Assembly (NCBI RefSeq): GCF_004365705.1
Contig: NZ_SOBN01000003.1
Span: 434,001-498,000 of the forward strand
From: Streptomyces sp. 846.5
GTDB taxonomy: Bacteria > Actinomycetota > Actinomycetes > Streptomycetales > Streptomycetaceae
Length of the DNA: 64,000 bases
Reading direction: 5' to 3'
Made by a program: the position numbers and the translations under genes
The notes under the pieces: model-generated
Seen by the model: only the letters and a program-made list of their open reading frames with translations
What the model was told of the DNA's origin: nothing
The model's database searches: none
Shown here: piece after piece, positions 1 through 8,713 of the stretch
Position numbering within the stretch: position 1 is the first letter of the stretch
How the letters are laid out: each line of letters starts with the position of its first letter

Positions 1-974
1 AGCAGCCGTTCCAGGTGGTCCGGGACCGGACCACGATGCTGCTCCCCACGCCCAGGGTCACCCGCCGGGCCGCCGAGATCCTCGCCGCCGAGGGCTGCGG
101 CTCGGTCTGGTTCGGGGCCGCGGCGCCGCTCGGGCTGATGGCCCCCGCGCTGCGGAAGGCCGGCGCCGGGCGGCTGCTGGGGATGACCCACGGGCACGAG
201 GCCGCCTGGGCCCAGCTCCCCGCCTCCCGGCAGCTGCTCCGGCGGATCGGCGCCGGCACGGACACCCTCACCTACCTCGGCGAGTACACCCGCTCGCGGA
301 TCGCCGCCGCGGTCGGCCCGGAGGCGGCGGCGCGGATGCGCCAGGTCCCGCCGGGCGTGGACGAGAAGACCTTCCACCCGGACTCGGGCGGGGCCGAGGT
401 GCGGGCCGCGCTGGGGCTGAGCTCGCGCCCGGTGGTGGTGTGCGTCTCCCGGCTGGTGCCGCGCAAGGGCCAGGACACGCTGATCAGGGTGCTGCCCGGG
501 GTGCTGGCCGCCGAACCGGACACGGTGCTGCTGATCGTCGGCGACGGGCCCTACCGGGGCGATCTGGAGAAGCTGGCGGCCTCGGTCGGGGTCTCCGCCT
601 CGGTGCGGTTCACCGGCGCCGTGCCCTGGTCCGAGCTCCCGGCCCACTACGGCGCCGGCGACGTCTACGCGATGCCCTGCCGGACCCGCCGCGGCGGTCT
701 GGACGTGGAGGGGCTCGGCATCGTCTACCTGGAGGCGTCAGCGACCGGACTGCCGGTGGTCGCAGGGGACTCCGGCGGGGCGCCGGACGCGGTGCTGGAG
801 GGGGAGACCGGCTACGTGGTCCCCGGGCGCGACCGGGAGGCCCTGACGGAACGTCTGGTGACGCTGCTTCAGGACCCGTCCCTGCGCGCCCGGATGGGCG
901 AGCGGGGACGGGCCTGGGTGGAGCAGAACTGGCGCTGGGACCTGTTGGCCGGGCGGCTGGCCGCGCTGCTCTGA
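1..974 (+). CDS. GT4 glycosyltransferase, PimB'-like mannosyltransferase (5' end outside window)
   Basis: The reading frame is open from the first bases, so the N-terminus lies upstream and only about 323 residues are visible. The C-terminal half has the GT-B fold signatures of family GT4: VCVSRLVPRKGQDTLI, LLIVGDGPYRGDLEKL and the E-x7-E donor-binding motif EGLGIVYLE, followed by SATGLPVVAGDSGGAPDAV. Relatives transfer mannose from GDP-mannose to lipid or sugar acceptors; PimB' adds the second mannose to phosphatidylinositol monomannoside at the inner membrane face. The convergent acyl-CoA ligase next door matches the pimB'-fadD15 neighbourhood of mycobacteria, which is why I favour PimB'. 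The acceptor is inferred, not visible in sequence. Confidence 0.82.
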   Translation, partial: QPFQVVRDRTTMLLPTPRVTRRAAEILAAEGCGSVWFGAAAPLGLMAPALRKAGAGRLLGMTHGHEAAWAQLPASRQLLRRIGAGTDTLTYLGEYTRSRIAAAVGPEAAARMRQVPPGVDEKTFHPDSGGAEVRAALGLSSRPVVVCVSRLVPRKGQDTLIRVLPGVLAAEPDTVLLIVGDGPYRGDLEKLAASVGVSASVRFTGAVPWSELPAHYGAGDVYAMPCRTRRGGLDVEGLGIVYLEASATGLPVVAGDSGGAPDAVLEGETGYVVPGRDREALTERLVTLLQDPSLRARMGERGRAWVEQNWRWDLLAGRLAALL

Positions 975-1005
975 CGAGCGGTCGGCCGAGCGGTCGGCCG
1001 TACGG

Positions 1006-2802
1006 TCAGCGGGCCGAGTAGAGGGCCTCGATCTCAGCGCCGAAGTCCTTGGCCACCACCGCGCGCTTGAGCTTCAGCGAGGGGGTGATGTGGCCCGACT
1101 CCTCGGTGAAGACGGTGTCGAGGATGTGGAACTTCTTCACCGCCTCGGCGTGCGAGACCGCGGCGTTGCCGTCGTCCACCGCGGCCTGGACCGCGGCCAG
1201 CAGGTCGGCGTCCTGGAGCAGGTCGGCGACCGAGGCCTCGTCGGGCTTGCCGTTGAGCTTCTTCCAGGTCGGGAAGAACTCCGGGTCGATGGTGATCAGG
1301 CAGGCGATGAAAGGCTTCCGGTCGCCGACCACCATGCACTCGCCGATCAGCGGATGGGCCCGGATCCGGTCCTCGATCACGGCGGGGGCGACGTTCTTGC
1401 CGCCGGCCGTGACGATGATCTCCTTCTTGCGTCCGGTGATGGTGAGGTAGCCGTCGTCGTCCAGCTCGCCGATGTCGCCGGTGGAGAACCAGCCGTCCTG
1501 CAGCGCCTCGGCGGTGGCCTCGGGGTTCTGCCAGTAGCCGGTGAAGATCTGCGGGCCCTTGAGCTGCACCTCGCCGTCGTCGGCGATCCGGATCGAGGAG
1601 CCGGGCAGCGGCTGGCCGACGCTGCCGATCCGCGGCTCGTCGTGCGGGTTGAAGGCGGTGGCGGCGCAGGACTCGGTGAGGCCGTAGCCCTCCAGCACAG
1701 TGAAGCCGATGCCCCGGTAGAAGTGGCCGAGCCGCTCGCCGAGCGGGGCCCCGCCGGAGATGGCGTGGGTGGCCCGGCCCCCCAGTGCGGCCCGGAGCTT
1801 GCTGTACACCAGCGCGTCGAACAGCTTGTGCCGCAGCTTCAGGCCCAGCGAGGCGCCTTCCGCGTCCAGCGCCCGGCTGTAGGCGATCGCGGTCTCGGCT
1901 GCGCGGTCGAAGATCTTGCCCTTGCCCTCGCTCTGCGCCTTGGCCCGGGCCGAGTTGTAGACCTTCTCGAAGACCCGGGGGACGCCCAGGATCAGGGTCG
2001 GCCGGAACGCGCTGAGCTCCGCCACGACCTCCTTGATGTCGGGCAGGTGGCCCAGCTTGACCGGGGCCAGCACGGCCGCGATCTCCGCGATCCGGCCCAG
2101 CACGTGCGCCTCGGGCAGGAACAGCAGCACCGAGGACTCCCCGGTGCGGAACAGCGGGTCGAGCCGGGCCACCACATTGCCCAGCTCGCCCAGGAAGTTG
2201 CCGTGGGTCAGCTGACAGCCCTTGGGGCGTCCGGTGGTTCCCGAGGTGTAGACGATGGTGGCGATGGTGTCCGGGTTCAGCGCCGAGCGGCGCTCGTCCA
2301 CCGTCGCGTCCGCCACGCCCTGTCCGGCGTCGGCCAGTTCGCGCAGTGCGCCGCCCTCGATCTGCCAGGTCTGCTTCAGCTCCGGCAGGTTCTCGCTGAC
2401 CTGTGCCACCACCGCCTGGTGCCGGGGCAGTTCGGTGATGCAGGCCACCGCACCGGAGTTGCCCAGGATCCACTCGACCTGCTCGGCCGAGGAGGTCTCG
2501 TACACCGGGACGGTGATCGCGCCGGCGCACCAGATCGCGAAGTCCAGCAGGGTCCACTCGTAGCGGGTGCGGGACAGCAGCCCGACCCGGTCGCCGGGGC
2601 CGATGCCGGAGGCGATCAGGCCCTTGGCCGCCGAACGCACCTCGGCCAGGAACTGCACGGCCGTCAGGTCCTCCCACCGGCCGTCGGCCTTGCGGCTCAC
2701 CACCGCGACGGAGGGATGCCGTTCGGCGTTGCGGTGGATGAGGTCGGTGAGGTTTGCGCCGCTCGGCACCTCGTAGAGAGCCGGAAGGCTGAACTCGCGC
2801 AA
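1006..2802 (-). CDS. fadD: Long-chain fatty-acid--CoA ligase (FadD15-type)
   Basis: 598 residues, full length for the ANL superfamily. It activates fatty acids to acyl-AMP and then acyl-CoA. Visible motifs are the phosphate loop YTSGTTGRPKG, the adenine motif GYGLTES, the ribose-binding STGDIGELDDDGYL and the C-terminal-domain hinge GRKKEIIVTAGGKNVAP with the adenylation lysine region beyond it. The start is TTG at 2800-2802, preceded by AGGAG at a normal distance, and no earlier in-frame start has a comparable site. It converges on the PimB'-like gene with only about 30 nt between stops. Chain-length preference cannot be read from the sequence. Confidence 0.92.
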   Translation of the reverse strand: MREFSLPALYEVPSGANLTDLIHRNAERHPSVAVVSRKADGRWEDLTAVQFLAEVRSAAKGLIASGIGPGDRVGLLSRTRYEWTLLDFAIWCAGAITVPVYETSSAEQVEWILGNSGAVACITELPRHQAVVAQVSENLPELKQTWQIEGGALRELADAGQGVADATVDERRSALNPDTIATIVYTSGTTGRPKGCQLTHGNFLGELGNVVARLDPLFRTGESSVLLFLPEAHVLGRIAEIAAVLAPVKLGHLPDIKEVVAELSAFRPTLILGVPRVFEKVYNSARAKAQSEGKGKIFDRAAETAIAYSRALDAEGASLGLKLRHKLFDALVYSKLRAALGGRATHAISGGAPLGERLGHFYRGIGFTVLEGYGLTESCAATAFNPHDEPRIGSVGQPLPGSSIRIADDGEVQLKGPQIFTGYWQNPEATAEALQDGWFSTGDIGELDDDGYLTITGRKKEIIVTAGGKNVAPAVIEDRIRAHPLIGECMVVGDRKPFIACLITIDPEFFPTWKKLNGKPDEASVADLLQDADLLAAVQAAVDDGNAAVSHAEAVKKFHILDTVFTEESGHITPSLKLKRAVVAKDFGAEIEALYSAR

Positions 2803-3020
2803 GACTGCTCCTCGGTCTGCGACGCTGCGTGACGCCAGGACGTTACTGCTCGGTACAAGTACTTCGATAGAGGAGACGGCAATTGTGTTTCCTGTGTCAC
2901 ACTGCCGTGAGCAGCATGTTTCCTGTGGTCGGTGGGGCGGGGCCTGGCACCGGCGACCGGAAGGGGCATGCGTCCCTCTGCCCGAAACCCTACTGCCGGA
3001 CAGGTCGGTAGGGTGACCGC

Positions 3021-3791
3021 ATGCGGGTGCATGTGGTCAGCGACGTACACGGCAACAGCGAGGCCCTGGCGCGGGCAGGGGAAGGTGCCGACGCTCTGCT
3101 GTGCCTGGGGGACCTGATCCTCTTCCTCGACTACGCGGACCATTCGCGCGGCATCTTCCCCGACCTCTTCGGCCGGGAGAACGCCGACCGGATCGTGGCG
3201 CTGCGCACCGCGCGGCGGTTCGACGAGGCCAAGGAGTTCTCCCGGCAGCTGTGGGCCGGCCTCGACATCGACCGGGAGACCGCCACCGAGCAGGCCGTGC
3301 GCCGCCAGTACGCCGAGCTCTTCGCCGCCTTCCCCCGGCCCACCTACGCCACCTACGGCAATGTCGACCGGCCCGACCTGTGGCCCGAGTACGCGGCCGA
3401 CGCGGGCGTGACGGTGCTGGACGGCGAGGTCGTCGAGATCGGCGGACGCACCTTCGGCTTCGTCGGCGGCGGACTGCCCACGCCGATGCGCACCCCCTAC
3501 GAGGTGGACGAGGAGACCTATGCGGCGAAAGTCTCCGCGCTCGGCCGGGTCGACGTGCTGTGCAGCCACATCCCGCCGGCCGTCCCCGAGCTGACCTACG
3601 ACACCGTGGCCCGCCGCTTCGAGCGCGGCAGCGAGGCCATCCTGGACGCGATCCGCAGCACCAGCCCGGGACATGTGCTCTTCGGGCATGTGCACCAGCC
3701 GCTGGCGCGACGGATGCGGATCGGCCGCAGCGAGTGCGTCAACGTCGGGCACTTCCGGTCCACCGGACGCCCCTGGGTCCTTGACTTCTGA
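3021..3791 (+). CDS. Metallophosphoesterase family protein
   Basis: 256 residues forming one calcineurin-like phosphoesterase domain. The di-metal ligands appear in order: D8-x-H10 (SDVHGN), GD31, GNVD, the histidine of CSHIPP, and FGHVHQP. It is divergent from the acyl-CoA ligase and is followed by the SRPBCC gene on the same strand. A -10-like TAGGGT at 3009-3014 lies six nt before the ATG and there is no separate ribosome-binding site, so the transcript may be leaderless. The substrate (nucleotide, phosphoprotein or lipid phosphate) is unknown. Confidence 0.87.
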   Translation: MRVHVVSDVHGNSEALARAGEGADALLCLGDLILFLDYADHSRGIFPDLFGRENADRIVALRTARRFDEAKEFSRQLWAGLDIDRETATEQAVRRQYAELFAAFPRPTYATYGNVDRPDLWPEYAADAGVTVLDGEVVEIGGRTFGFVGGGLPTPMRTPYEVDEETYAAKVSALGRVDVLCSHIPPAVPELTYDTVARRFERGSEAILDAIRSTSPGHVLFGHVHQPLARRMRIGRSECVNVGHFRSTGRPWVLDF

Positions 3792-3841
3792 ACCGGTAAC
3801 CTTCCACCAGCACCCAGGCAGCAGAGACGCGGAGGCCAGCG

Positions 3842-4306
3842 ATGGCGGAGCACACGAGGTCGAGCACCACGATCGAGGCCACCCCCGAGCAGATCATGGC
3901 GGTGATCGCGGACTTCGCGGCCTACCCGGAATGGACCGGTGAGGTCAAGGAGGTCGAGGTGCTCGCCAAGGGCGCGGACGGACGTGCCGAGCAGGTGCGG
4001 CTGCTGCTGGACGCGGGGGCCATCAAGGACGAGCACGTCCTCGCCTACACCTGGGAGGGCGACCACCGGGTCAGCTGGACCCTGGTGAAGAGCCAGATGC
4101 TGAAGTCGCTGGACGGCTCCTACCTGCTGGACCCGTCCCACAGCGGCGGCACGGTGGTCATCTACCAGCTCGCGGTGGACGTCAAGATCCCGATGTTGGG
4201 GATGATCAAGCGCAAGGCGGAGAAGGTCATCATCGACCGGGCGCTGGCCGGGCTGAAGAAGCGGGTGGAGTCGGCCGACGTGAAGTCCACGGGCGTCGAG
4301 GGTTGA
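3842..4306 (+). CDS. SRPBCC family protein (Rv2185c/TB16.3-like)
   Basis: 154 residues, one helix-grip (START/Bet v1-like) domain that usually encloses a hydrophobic ligand. The N-terminus (STTIEATPEQIMAVIADF) and the middle YPEWTGEVKEVEVL are typical of the polyketide_cyc2 branch. The start ATG has GGAGG about six nt upstream. The stop overlaps the next start (TGATG), so it is translationally coupled to the ArsA-like ATPase. The same pair occurs in mycobacteria as Rv2185c-Rv2184c. The ligand is unknown; no catalytic residues are evident. Confidence 0.85.
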   Translation: MAEHTRSSTTIEATPEQIMAVIADFAAYPEWTGEVKEVEVLAKGADGRAEQVRLLLDAGAIKDEHVLAYTWEGDHRVSWTLVKSQMLKSLDGSYLLDPSHSGGTVVIYQLAVDVKIPMLGMIKRKAEKVIIDRALAGLKKRVESADVKSTGVEG

Positions 4307-5520
4307 TGGTCTCCTCGGTACTCCGCTCCCCAGCACGCCGCACGGTCCTGGTCAGTGGCAACGGCGGCAGCGGTCGCAGCACCATTGCTGCCGCGCTCGC
4401 CAGGGAGGCGGCCGGTACGGGCCGCACCCTCCTTCTCGCCGCCGACGACCCGCACCGCAGTGTCGACCGGCTGCTCGACGTCCGGCTGTCGCCGGAACCG
4501 ACCGAGCTGGAGGGCGGCCTGTTCGCCGCCAGGCTCGACCCGCAGGCCGCCTTCCGGGACGCCGCCGACCGGCTGCTCTCCCGCGCCAAGCCACTGTTCG
4601 ACCTGCTCGGCGTGGACCCGCTGGACCGTGACGAGCTCAGCGCCCTGCCCGGCGCCGCGCACCTCGCCCTGCTGGACGCCCTGCGCACGCACGCGGCCCG
4701 GGGCGACTGGGACGTGCTGGTGGTGGACGCGCCGGTGGTCGCCGACCTGCTGGCGGCGCTCGCGCTGCCCGAGCAGCTGGACCGCTACCTGGCCCGACTG
4801 ATTCCCGAACAACGGCAGGCCGCCCGGGCGTTGCGCCCGGTGCTGGCCGCCGTCGCCGGGGTGCCGATGCCCTCGGACTGGGTCTACGAGGCACGGGCCT
4901 GGGCCGCCGCCGAACTCGACGAGGTCCGCGCGGTCACCGACGCGCCGGGGACCACCGTCCGGCTGGTCCTGGACGCGCCGAGCGGTCCGCGCGCCGTCGC
5001 CGCGCTGCGGCAGGCCCGGGCCGGGCTCGCGCTGCACGGCCAGCGGGTGGAGTCGCTGCTGGTCAACCGGCTGGTGCCGGATGGCGGTGAACCGTTCCTG
5101 GCCGGGCTGCACCGGGAGCAGCAGCGGCAGCTGGCCGCCCTGCGCGAGGAGTGGGACGTCCCCGTCCACGGGGTGCCGCACCTGGGGGCGGAGCCCGGGG
5201 GCGCGGACCTCTTCGCCCGCCTGGGACTGCCGCCGATCGGCCCCTCGGGCCCGCTGCCGACCCCCTGGCCGGTGCAGGACCTGCGGGAGGGCGACGAGGG
5301 CGCGCTGGTGTGGCGGATCCCGCTGCCCGGCGCCGACCGCACGGACCTGGACCTGGTCCGGCGCGGCGACGACCTGGTCCTCGGCGTCGGCCCCTACCGC
5401 CGCACCGTCCCGCTGCCCTCGGCGCTGCGCCGTTGCACCGTGGCGGGCGCGGCCCTGCGCGACGGCGTCCTGGCCGTGCGGTTCACGCCCGACCCGGCGC
5501 TGTGGCCAGGGGGCCGCTGA
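4306..5520 (+). CDS. ArsA/GET3-family ATPase with C-terminal HSP20-like domain
   Basis: 404 residues from the ATG that overlaps the upstream TGA; a TTG one codon earlier is also possible. The N-terminal half is a SIMIBI-class ATPase: P-loop SGNGGSGRST, a switch-like ADDPHRS and the Walker B-like WDVLVVDAPV. The canonical GKGGVGKT lysines are replaced by Asn and Arg. The last ~65 residues (from VWRIPLPGADRTDLDLVRRG) look like the ArsA_HSP20 small-heat-shock fold. Homologues deliver tail-anchored proteins or move metalloids, but no arsenical genes are nearby and the role here is unknown. It is coupled to the SRPBCC gene, which suggests a two-protein unit. Confidence 0.8.
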   Translation: MVSSVLRSPARRTVLVSGNGGSGRSTIAAALAREAAGTGRTLLLAADDPHRSVDRLLDVRLSPEPTELEGGLFAARLDPQAAFRDAADRLLSRAKPLFDLLGVDPLDRDELSALPGAAHLALLDALRTHAARGDWDVLVVDAPVVADLLAALALPEQLDRYLARLIPEQRQAARALRPVLAAVAGVPMPSDWVYEARAWAAAELDEVRAVTDAPGTTVRLVLDAPSGPRAVAALRQARAGLALHGQRVESLLVNRLVPDGGEPFLAGLHREQQRQLAALREEWDVPVHGVPHLGAEPGGADLFARLGLPPIGPSGPLPTPWPVQDLREGDEGALVWRIPLPGADRTDLDLVRRGDDLVLGVGPYRRTVPLPSALRRCTVAGAALRDGVLAVRFTPDPALWPGGR

Positions 5521-5633
5521 GCCGGGCCCGCCGACAAGGGCTCGGCCAGAACACCGACGCGCCATGCCGGTTGAGGTAGCGTCGGAGGGGTCCCCAGAGC
5601 GCGTCCCGCGGACCTCGAAGAAGGAGCAGAACC

Positions 5634-6128
5634 ATGACGACTGCCGACGACCGGAACAACGAGGACGTGTGGGCCGAGGCCGTGGCCGAGGACGCCGCGG
5701 GGGACGACGTGCCCGTCCACGTCAGTGACACCCATGACGCCGACACCCATGACGCCGACACCCATGACGCCGACACGCAGGACACCCACGACGCCGTCGC
5801 CGAGACCGGTGGCACGTCCGCGAAGCCCGCCTCCCCGGCCGACTTCTTCGGCCCCGAGCTGACCCCGCTGGTGGACGAGGTCCGCCGGTTCGCCACCACG
5901 CTGGGGGAGAAGGTCAGCGCCGCCTCCACCGCCGCGAGCAACGGCGACAGCCTGGGCGCCCTGCAGAACCTCGCCGCGCCGCTGCGCAGCAAGCACCCCG
6001 AGGTCTACGGCCACCTCATCGCCGCAGGTGGGGAACTGCTGGCGGCCTACCGCGCGGCGGTCTCCGCCTCGGAGAAGCGCTGGACGGCGGAGAAGCCGGC
6101 CTCCTCCGAGCAGATCGACCTCGACTGA
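5634..6128 (+). CDS. DUF5304 family protein with acidic tandem repeats
   Basis: 164 residues. The first ~60 residues are acidic and low complexity and contain three perfect 15-bp repeats (5727-5771) encoding THDAD. The conserved part runs from about residue 65 (PADFFGPELTPLVDEVRRF), is helical, and includes ALQNLAAPLRSKHPEVYGHL. No membrane segment or catalytic motif is visible. A strong GAAGGAG precedes the ATG. It sits between the ArsA-like ATPase and glucokinase, a position I recall as conserved in Streptomyces. Function unknown. Confidence 0.8.
   Translation: MTTADDRNNEDVWAEAVAEDAAGDDVPVHVSDTHDADTHDADTHDADTQDTHDAVAETGGTSAKPASPADFFGPELTPLVDEVRRFATTLGEKVSAASTAASNGDSLGALQNLAAPLRSKHPEVYGHLIAAGGELLAAYRAAVSASEKRWTAEKPASSEQIDLD
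5727..5771 (+). repeat. Three perfect 15-bp tandem repeats inside the DUF5304 gene
   Basis: The unit gacacccatgacgcc occurs three times head to tail and a diverged fourth copy follows. It keeps frame and encodes Thr-His-Asp-Ala-Asp. Slippage would change protein length in five-residue steps. Confidence 0.9.
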
Positions 6129-6298
6129 CTCCGGAAGCGGTCCCGGTCCTCCGACCAGGTTGACTACGACTCCTGAAGGCTGACCAACGTGTCCTCAGCT
6201 GTCTGTCTTCGGCTAATGTACGCACAGGTGTGTACCCGGCCCCATCCGGCCGGGTACGGTACCGGCCAGCGGGGAAGCCAGCGGAGACTGAGGGACAC

Positions 6299-7240
6299 AT
6301 GGGACTGACCATCGGCGTCGACGTCGGGGGTACCAAGATCGCAGCCGGGGTCGTCGACGAGGACGGCTCGATCCTGGCCCGAACGCGGGTACCCACCCCT
6401 GCGGACCCGCAGTGGGCGGTCGGCGCGATTGCCGACGCCATCAAGGAGTTGCAGGCGGGCCACGACGTCACCGCGGTGGGCGTCGGCGCCCCCGGCTACA
6501 TCGACCGGAACCGCTCCACCGTGATCATGGCTCCCAACATCAACTGGGAGAACGAGCCGCTGAAGTCCCGCATCGAGGACCTGGTGCACCTGCCCACGGT
6601 CATCGAGAACGACGCCAACGCCGCCGCCTGGGGCGAGTTCCGGTTCGGCGCGGCGGCGCAGCACAACGACATGATCATGATCACGGTGGGCACCGGCATC
6701 GGTGGCGGCATCGTGCTGGAGGGCCGGATGTACCGGGGCAGCTTCGGCGTCGCCGGCGAGATCGGCCACCTCAACATGGTCCCCGACGGCATCCCCTGCG
6801 GCTGTGGCTCCAAGGGCTGTTGGGAGCAGTACGCCTCCGGCCGCGCCCTGCGCCGCTACGGCCGCGAGCGCGCGGCCGCCGACCCGGTGCTCGGCAAGCG
6901 GCTCCTGGAGCTGAACGAGGGCATCGCCGAGACCATCACCGGCAGCCAGATCACCCAGGCGGCGGAAGAGGGCGACCCGCTCGCCCTGGAGGTCTACGAC
7001 GAGCTGGCCGACTGGCTCGGACGCGGCATGGGCGACCTGGCCTCGCTGTTCGACCCGGCCGTGTTCGTCCTCGGCGGCGGTGTCTCCGACTCCGGCAGCC
7101 TGCTGCTCGACCCGGTTGCCAAGGCCTTCGAGAAGCACCTGATCGGCGGAGTCCACCGGCCCCGCGCCGAGGTGGTGCTTGCCTCGCTGGGCTCCGCCGC
7201 GGGTATCGCCGGCGCCGGCGACCTGGCCCGCCAGGTCTGA
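6299..7240 (+). CDS. glk: ROK-family glucokinase
   Basis: 313 residues, the length of actinobacterial ATP-dependent glucokinase. It phosphorylates glucose and in Streptomyces is also tied to carbon catabolite repression. Seen: the N-terminal phosphate motif GVDVGGTKIAAG, the catalytic region ENDANAAAWGEFRFGAA, GTGIGGGIVLEG, and the ROK zinc site HLNMVPDGIPCGCGSKGCWEQ. The ATG at 6299 is preferred over an upstream ATG at 6230 because family members begin MGLTIGVD and a GA-rich site lies just before it. It lacks the N-terminal helix-turn-helix of ROK repressors, so it is an enzyme. Confidence 0.95.
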   Translation: MGLTIGVDVGGTKIAAGVVDEDGSILARTRVPTPADPQWAVGAIADAIKELQAGHDVTAVGVGAPGYIDRNRSTVIMAPNINWENEPLKSRIEDLVHLPTVIENDANAAAWGEFRFGAAAQHNDMIMITVGTGIGGGIVLEGRMYRGSFGVAGEIGHLNMVPDGIPCGCGSKGCWEQYASGRALRRYGRERAAADPVLGKRLLELNEGIAETITGSQITQAAEEGDPLALEVYDELADWLGRGMGDLASLFDPAVFVLGGGVSDSGSLLLDPVAKAFEKHLIGGVHRPRAEVVLASLGSAAGIAGAGDLARQV

Positions 7241-7318
7241 TCCCGGCGGGCGCCCCGCTCGGGCGCGCCGCGCACGCACTCTACGCACGCCCCCGGAGGC
7301 GGTGCGAGACTCGGCTCC

Positions 7319-8065
7319 ATGGACGCCGATGATCTCCCCGCCTCCGGTCCGCAGCCCGACGGCTCCGAAGTCGTCCGACTGCTCAGCTACAACATCCGCT
7401 CGCTGCGCGACGACCGGACGGTGCTGGCGCGGCTGATCCGCGCCTGCGCTCCGGACCTGCTGTGCGTTCAGGAGTCACCGCGGTTCTGGTTCCCCCGGCA
7501 GCAGGCCGCCTGGCTGGCCCGTTCGACCGGTCTGATGCTCCTCTCCGGCGGGCTCAGCGCGTCCGGGCCGCTGCTGCTGGGACGGCTGCGGGCGATGCCG
7601 CTCTCCGTCCACGACGTGCTGCTGCCGCGGACCCCCGGGCTGCACCAGCGGGGCTTCGCCACCACCGTGGTCCGCATCGGGGCTGCGGCCCCGTTCTCGG
7701 TGACGAGCTGTCACCTCTCGCTCGACCGTGACGAGCGCTACGACCAGTGCGGGATGCTGCTGGAGCAGCTGGACCGGGTGGGCGCTCCGCTCGCCGTCGT
7801 CGGCGGGGACTTCAACGAGCATCCGGACGGGCCCGGTTGGAAGCTGCTGGCCGGTCGTCTCCAGGACGGCTGGGCCACCGCGCCCTGGGGCTCCGAGTTC
7901 ACGTCCGTCCCGGACAACCCCTACCAACGCATCGACGCGGTCTTCGCCACCCCGGGCATAGACGTCCTCGCCTGCGGCGTGCCCGACCTTCCGCGCAAGG
8001 ATCTCATCGCGGCGACGGATCACTTGCCACTGATCGCCGTGCTGCGGATTCCAGCGGGGTCGTAG
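7319..8065 (+). CDS. Endonuclease/exonuclease/phosphatase family protein
   Basis: 248 residues with the DNase I-like fold: LLSYNIRSLRDD (metal-binding Asn), DLLCVQESPR (catalytic Glu), CHLSLDRDERYDQC, GGDFNEHPDGPGW and the terminal TDHLPLIAVL (Asp-His pair). There is no signal peptide or membrane segment, so it is probably cytoplasmic. The substrate cannot be predicted; the fold covers nucleases, lipid phosphatases and sphingomyelinases. Transcription from this gene meets the hypothetical protein gene at a long shared palindrome. Confidence 0.85.
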   Translation: MDADDLPASGPQPDGSEVVRLLSYNIRSLRDDRTVLARLIRACAPDLLCVQESPRFWFPRQQAAWLARSTGLMLLSGGLSASGPLLLGRLRAMPLSVHDVLLPRTPGLHQRGFATTVVRIGAAAPFSVTSCHLSLDRDERYDQCGMLLEQLDRVGAPLAVVGGDFNEHPDGPGWKLLAGRLQDGWATAPWGSEFTSVPDNPYQRIDAVFATPGIDVLACGVPDLPRKDLIAATDHLPLIAVLRIPAGS

Positions 8066-8168
8066 TTCGGCTGCGGACCGTAGCTGGCTTGTCGCGCAGT
8101 TCCCCGCGCCCCTGGGGGCTAGGGGCGCGGGGAACTGCGCGACCAGCCAGGCACACGCCGCAGCCGAA
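8066..8168. terminator. Bidirectional terminator built on dispersed palindrome (copy 1)
   Basis: A 23-bp perfect inverted repeat (8091-8113 with 8121-8143, seven-nt loop) contains the agttccccgcgcccct core. It is extended outwards by matching arms 8084-8089/8145-8150 and 8066-8076/8158-8168. It fills exactly the space between two convergent stop codons, so it can end transcription in both directions. Confidence 0.8.
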
Positions 8169-8170
8169 AC

Positions 8171-8713
8171 TCAGACCACCGCCCCCCGCTGCGGATCGTC
8201 GTCCTCGTCATCGTCGTCGTCCCGCATCCGAGCGATCAGCGTGGCGACCCCGCCGACGAACAGCCCGATCCCGAGGAACGCCCCCATCCCGCCGACCCCG
8301 GGCAGCTGCCCGAACGCCGAGTAGAGCGTGAGCACCACCCCGGCCACGACCGCGGCGACGGCGAGACGGGTCGGCGTCTCGGTACGCGGAAGCGGTGGCG
8401 GGGGCGGCGGGACGTAGTGGTCGTCGTCCTCCGACTCCTCCGGAACCCAGCTGCGCGGGTCGACCGGCGGGATCGCCTGAATCGCCGGGAGCGGCTTGAT
8501 CACCGGCCGGGGCCGCGGCGCCGGGGCCAGGTCTGCCAGGTCCTCCGCCGCCGGCCAGGACCGCGCCTCGGCGTCCACCGGGCTGTCGAAGTCCGCGACG
8601 AGCTGGGCGAACACCGCGTCGTCGTCGCTGGCCGCCCGGTCGGGGGTGCTCTCCCCGGTGGCGTCCTGAGGCGCGTCCGCGCCTTCCTCGGGCAGCTCGG
8701 GCACGGCCGTCAT
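8171..8713 (-). CDS. Hypothetical acidic/proline-rich membrane protein
   Basis: 180 residues. An acidic, Ala/Pro-rich N-terminal region (about 1-110, ending in a PPPPPP run) precedes two membrane helices (LAVAAVVAGVVLTLYSAF and AFLGIGLFVGGVATLIA) and a DDDDDEDDD tail. No known family is certain. The ATG at 8713 overlaps the stop of the serine hydrolase by four nt, so the two are co-translated. The reading frame runs on upstream only as a shadow of the hydrolase gene. Confidence 0.72.
   Translation of the reverse strand: MTAVPELPEEGADAPQDATGESTPDRAASDDDAVFAQLVADFDSPVDAEARSWPAAEDLADLAPAPRPRPVIKPLPAIQAIPPVDPRSWVPEESEDDDHYVPPPPPPLPRTETPTRLAVAAVVAGVVLTLYSAFGQLPGVGGMGAFLGIGLFVGGVATLIARMRDDDDDEDDDPQRGAVV

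Noticed and set aside
1090-2832. 580-residue open frame on the + strand
   Set aside because: Antisense of the acyl-CoA ligase, which has every expected motif; no homology pattern in the shadow.
2886-2930. Repeated gtttcctgtg in the fadD/phosphoesterase gap
   Set aside because: Two 10-bp copies without symmetry or fixed relation to a promoter; too little to call a site.
5727-5771. Possible CRISPR array
   Set aside because: The repeats are contiguous without spacers and keep the reading frame of DUF5304.
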